From NCBI GenBank assembly GCA_947283485.1, contig CAMYOU010000013.1, positions 1-33,008 of the forward strand: 33,008 nucleotides of DNA, given 5' to 3'. The stretch comes from an uncultured Peptostreptococcaceae bacterium. GTDB lineage: Bacteria; Bacillota; Clostridia; Tissierellales; Peptoniphilaceae. Numbering within the stretch: the stretch's first letter is position 1; the number at the start of each line of letters is the position of its first letter. The position numbers and the translations under genes were made by a program. The notes beneath the pieces are model-generated. The model made no database searches and was not told where the DNA came from. It saw nothing but the letters and a program-made list of their open reading frames with translations. Positions 31,888 to 33,008 of this stretch are shown piece by piece.

Positions 31888-32637
31888 ATGATTATGCATG
31901 ATTGGAACAGCGAAAAGAAAGACGTCATTCTGCTGATCCATCCGATGCTTTCGTCAGCAAATGGAATGAAAACTTACGTTGCCGACAATATCGGGAATGG
32001 ATACCGCTACCTCGCACCGGATCTTTCCGCACATGGTGATGCAATTAAAGACACCTACAAAAGTGCTTTTGACGAGGCAAGGCAAATTCATGATTATCTG
32101 GTCAAAAATCAGGTTAAGAAGATTAAGCTTGGCTTTGGAGCCTCCTTGGGAGGTGTGATTCTTCTTCAGCTTCTCAAGTATGACGATATTCAGTTTGAGC
32201 ATGTGTTCTTTGAGGGAACGAGCTTTTACACTAACGCGAAACTTCTGGAACGGATCCTCAGATTCGTATTTCTTAAAAAACATAAAAAGGCCGTGGCAGA
32301 TCCGGCGCTCAGTGTTAAGAGGATGTCTTCAATGTTTGGAACGGAAGCCGCTCCGCTTCTGGCAAAGCATTTTATCGCCATGAGCGAGGAAAGCATAAGG
32401 AATATAGTTCACGACTGTGCATTTGTGGAACTGCCGCCATTATCCGATACGATTCAGAAGAATTGCCTGTTTGCCTATGGTGATAAGGATTTCGACTACA
32501 AGAAGGCAAGGAGAATGCTCCATAAAACATATCCTCATGCAAGAATGAAAGTGTGGGGAGGCTACGGGCATTGTGAGAGGATGACGAAGGATCAAAAAGG
32601 TTATTGCCATGACATCGAGGACTATATTCGTGCATAA
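31888..32637 (+). CDS. Alpha/beta-fold hydrolase
   Basis: The 249-residue protein has the alpha/beta hydrolase order: strand and oxyanion region VILLIHPMLSS (13-23), LAPDLSAHGD, the nucleophile elbow GFGASLGG with S86, an acid in FAYGDKDFD (D199 or D201), and the base H228 in GGYGHCERM. Between them is a basic lid (FVFLKKHKKAVADP). ATG 31888 follows GAGGTGA at 7 nt; the upstream TTG overlaps that site. Codon use and base composition are clearly more AT-rich than in the operons to the left, which fits transfer on a mobile element. Substrate unknown; no secretion signal. Confidence 0.85.
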   Translation: MIMHDWNSEKKDVILLIHPMLSSANGMKTYVADNIGNGYRYLAPDLSAHGDAIKDTYKSAFDEARQIHDYLVKNQVKKIKLGFGASLGGVILLQLLKYDDIQFEHVFFEGTSFYTNAKLLERILRFVFLKKHKKAVADPALSVKRMSSMFGTEAAPLLAKHFIAMSEESIRNIVHDCAFVELPPLSDTIQKNCLFAYGDKDFDYKKARRMLHKTYPHARMKVWGGYGHCERMTKDQKGYCHDIEDYIRA

Positions 32638-32642
32638 ATACA

Positions 32643-32840
32643 ATGCGAGTTGAGGGTTTTAATGAAGAAAGAAAAACAGCCATGCTTTGCGTCGTCATCG
32701 CAAATGTCATCTTCATGATTGGAGATTGCCTTATGGATGCGTTCGGGGCAGGCAGCGTTGAAATCGGGCTGGCGGCAGGAACCGGATTTTCCAATACGGA
32801 AGGACACCCTGATTATGAATTGGTGAATTTTTGTCTTTGA
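32643..32840 (+). CDS. Doubtful small ORF, possibly a gene fragment
   Basis: A 65-codon frame starts 5 nt after the hydrolase stop. It has one hydrophobic segment (about residues 13-29, MLCVVIANVIFMIGDCL) followed by a Gly/Ala-rich part and an ending that looks out of frame. No ribosome site is visible. It could be the truncated first helix of a membrane protein. I do not recognise a family. Confidence 0.3.
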   Translation: MRVEGFNEERKTAMLCVVIANVIFMIGDCLMDAFGAGSVEIGLAAGTGFSNTEGHPDYELVNFCL

Positions 32841-32936
32841 AGAAAAAAGATCTGATCGCACGGAAAGGATGCTTCTTATTCTTGCTATGAGAACAAAACA
32901 ACATATTTGATGCATTTTAACGGCATCGCCGCTTAT

Positions 32937-32988
32937 GGTACGAACCTAATACCAAGGGGTACGAAAATTTAGTATGTGGTACGAAAAT
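32937..32988. repeat. Three GGTACGAA direct repeats at 20-21 bp spacing
   Basis: GGTACGAA occurs at 32937-32944, 32958-32965 and 32978-32985; the last two extend to GGTACGAAAAT. Starts are 21 and 20 bp apart, about two helical turns, which is the layout of LytTR-type or other tandem-dimer regulator sites, or of integrase/replication iterons. The gene they serve is outside the window. Confidence 0.55.
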
Positions 32989-33008
32989 CAATAAGCTCAC
33001 AGCGATGT

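Noticed and set aside
27535..32875. An exact 15-base match, CGGAAAGGATGCTTC, at 27535-27549 and 32861-32875
   Set aside because: One chance match of this length is about what is expected in 33 kb, and the first copy is simply a ribosome-site region.
1..33008. CRISPR array, complete insertion sequence or rRNA genes
   Set aside because: No regularly spaced repeat-spacer array, transposase motif or rRNA sequence was recognised anywhere in the window.

Overview
The window looks like chromosomal DNA of a GC-rich, probably anaerobic member of the Bacillota (Clostridia/Tissierellia-like). The assignment rests on the HrcA/CIRCE system, AGGAGG ribosome sites, sigma-A promoters, the chain dnaJ-prmA-rsmE-mtaB-HIT, the chain gltX-cysS-rlmB-yacP, and a complete five-gene glycine cleavage operon. 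The exact genus cannot be read from the sequence.

Layout. 1-537: the start of a CPA1-type K+/H+ antiporter (NhaP2-like), divergent from nrdA-nrdB (802-4380), a class Ia ribonucleotide reductase with an NrdR-box-like palindrome directly before the nrdA ribosome site. 4457-5344: a YdcZ/DUF606 membrane transporter, convergent with nrdB. 5599-6195: a lipoprotein. 6571-10098: hrcA-grpE-dnaK behind a textbook promoter and a perfect CIRCE operator. 10255-15833: gcvT-gcvH-gcvPA-gcvPB-lpdA. 15960-17122: a small unknown protein with ferritin, then an HPr-family protein. 17257-21512: dnaJ-prmA-rsmE-mtaB-HIT from its own promoter, without CIRCE. 21767-25877: gltX-cysS-rlmB-yacP. 26156-27437: a second lipoprotein and an endonuclease III-related glycosylase.

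27550-31034 is the most unusual part. A protein fusing a PEP-hydrolase-like TIM barrel to an AraC-type DNA-binding domain is followed, across a very AT-rich gap, by a Tm-1-like (UPF0261) protein and a second, stand-alone TIM barrel of the same family. The last two correspond to the two halves of the tomato virus-resistance protein Tm-1. The gap holds three direct repeats in phase at 42 and 21 bp, the last lying over the -35 position of a promoter with a perfect -10 and no -35. This suggests a self-contained system in which a duplicated enzyme barrel became the ligand sensor of an activator controlling its own paralogue and partner.

31223-33008 looks like the edge of an integrated or decayed mobile element. 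The 3' half of a tRNA-Thr(GGT) gene with its own terminator is followed by AT-richer DNA holding a broken Xre-like regulator (probable ATG to ACG start loss), an alpha/beta hydrolase with different codon use, a small doubtful ORF, and three GGTACGAA repeats at 20-21 bp spacing.
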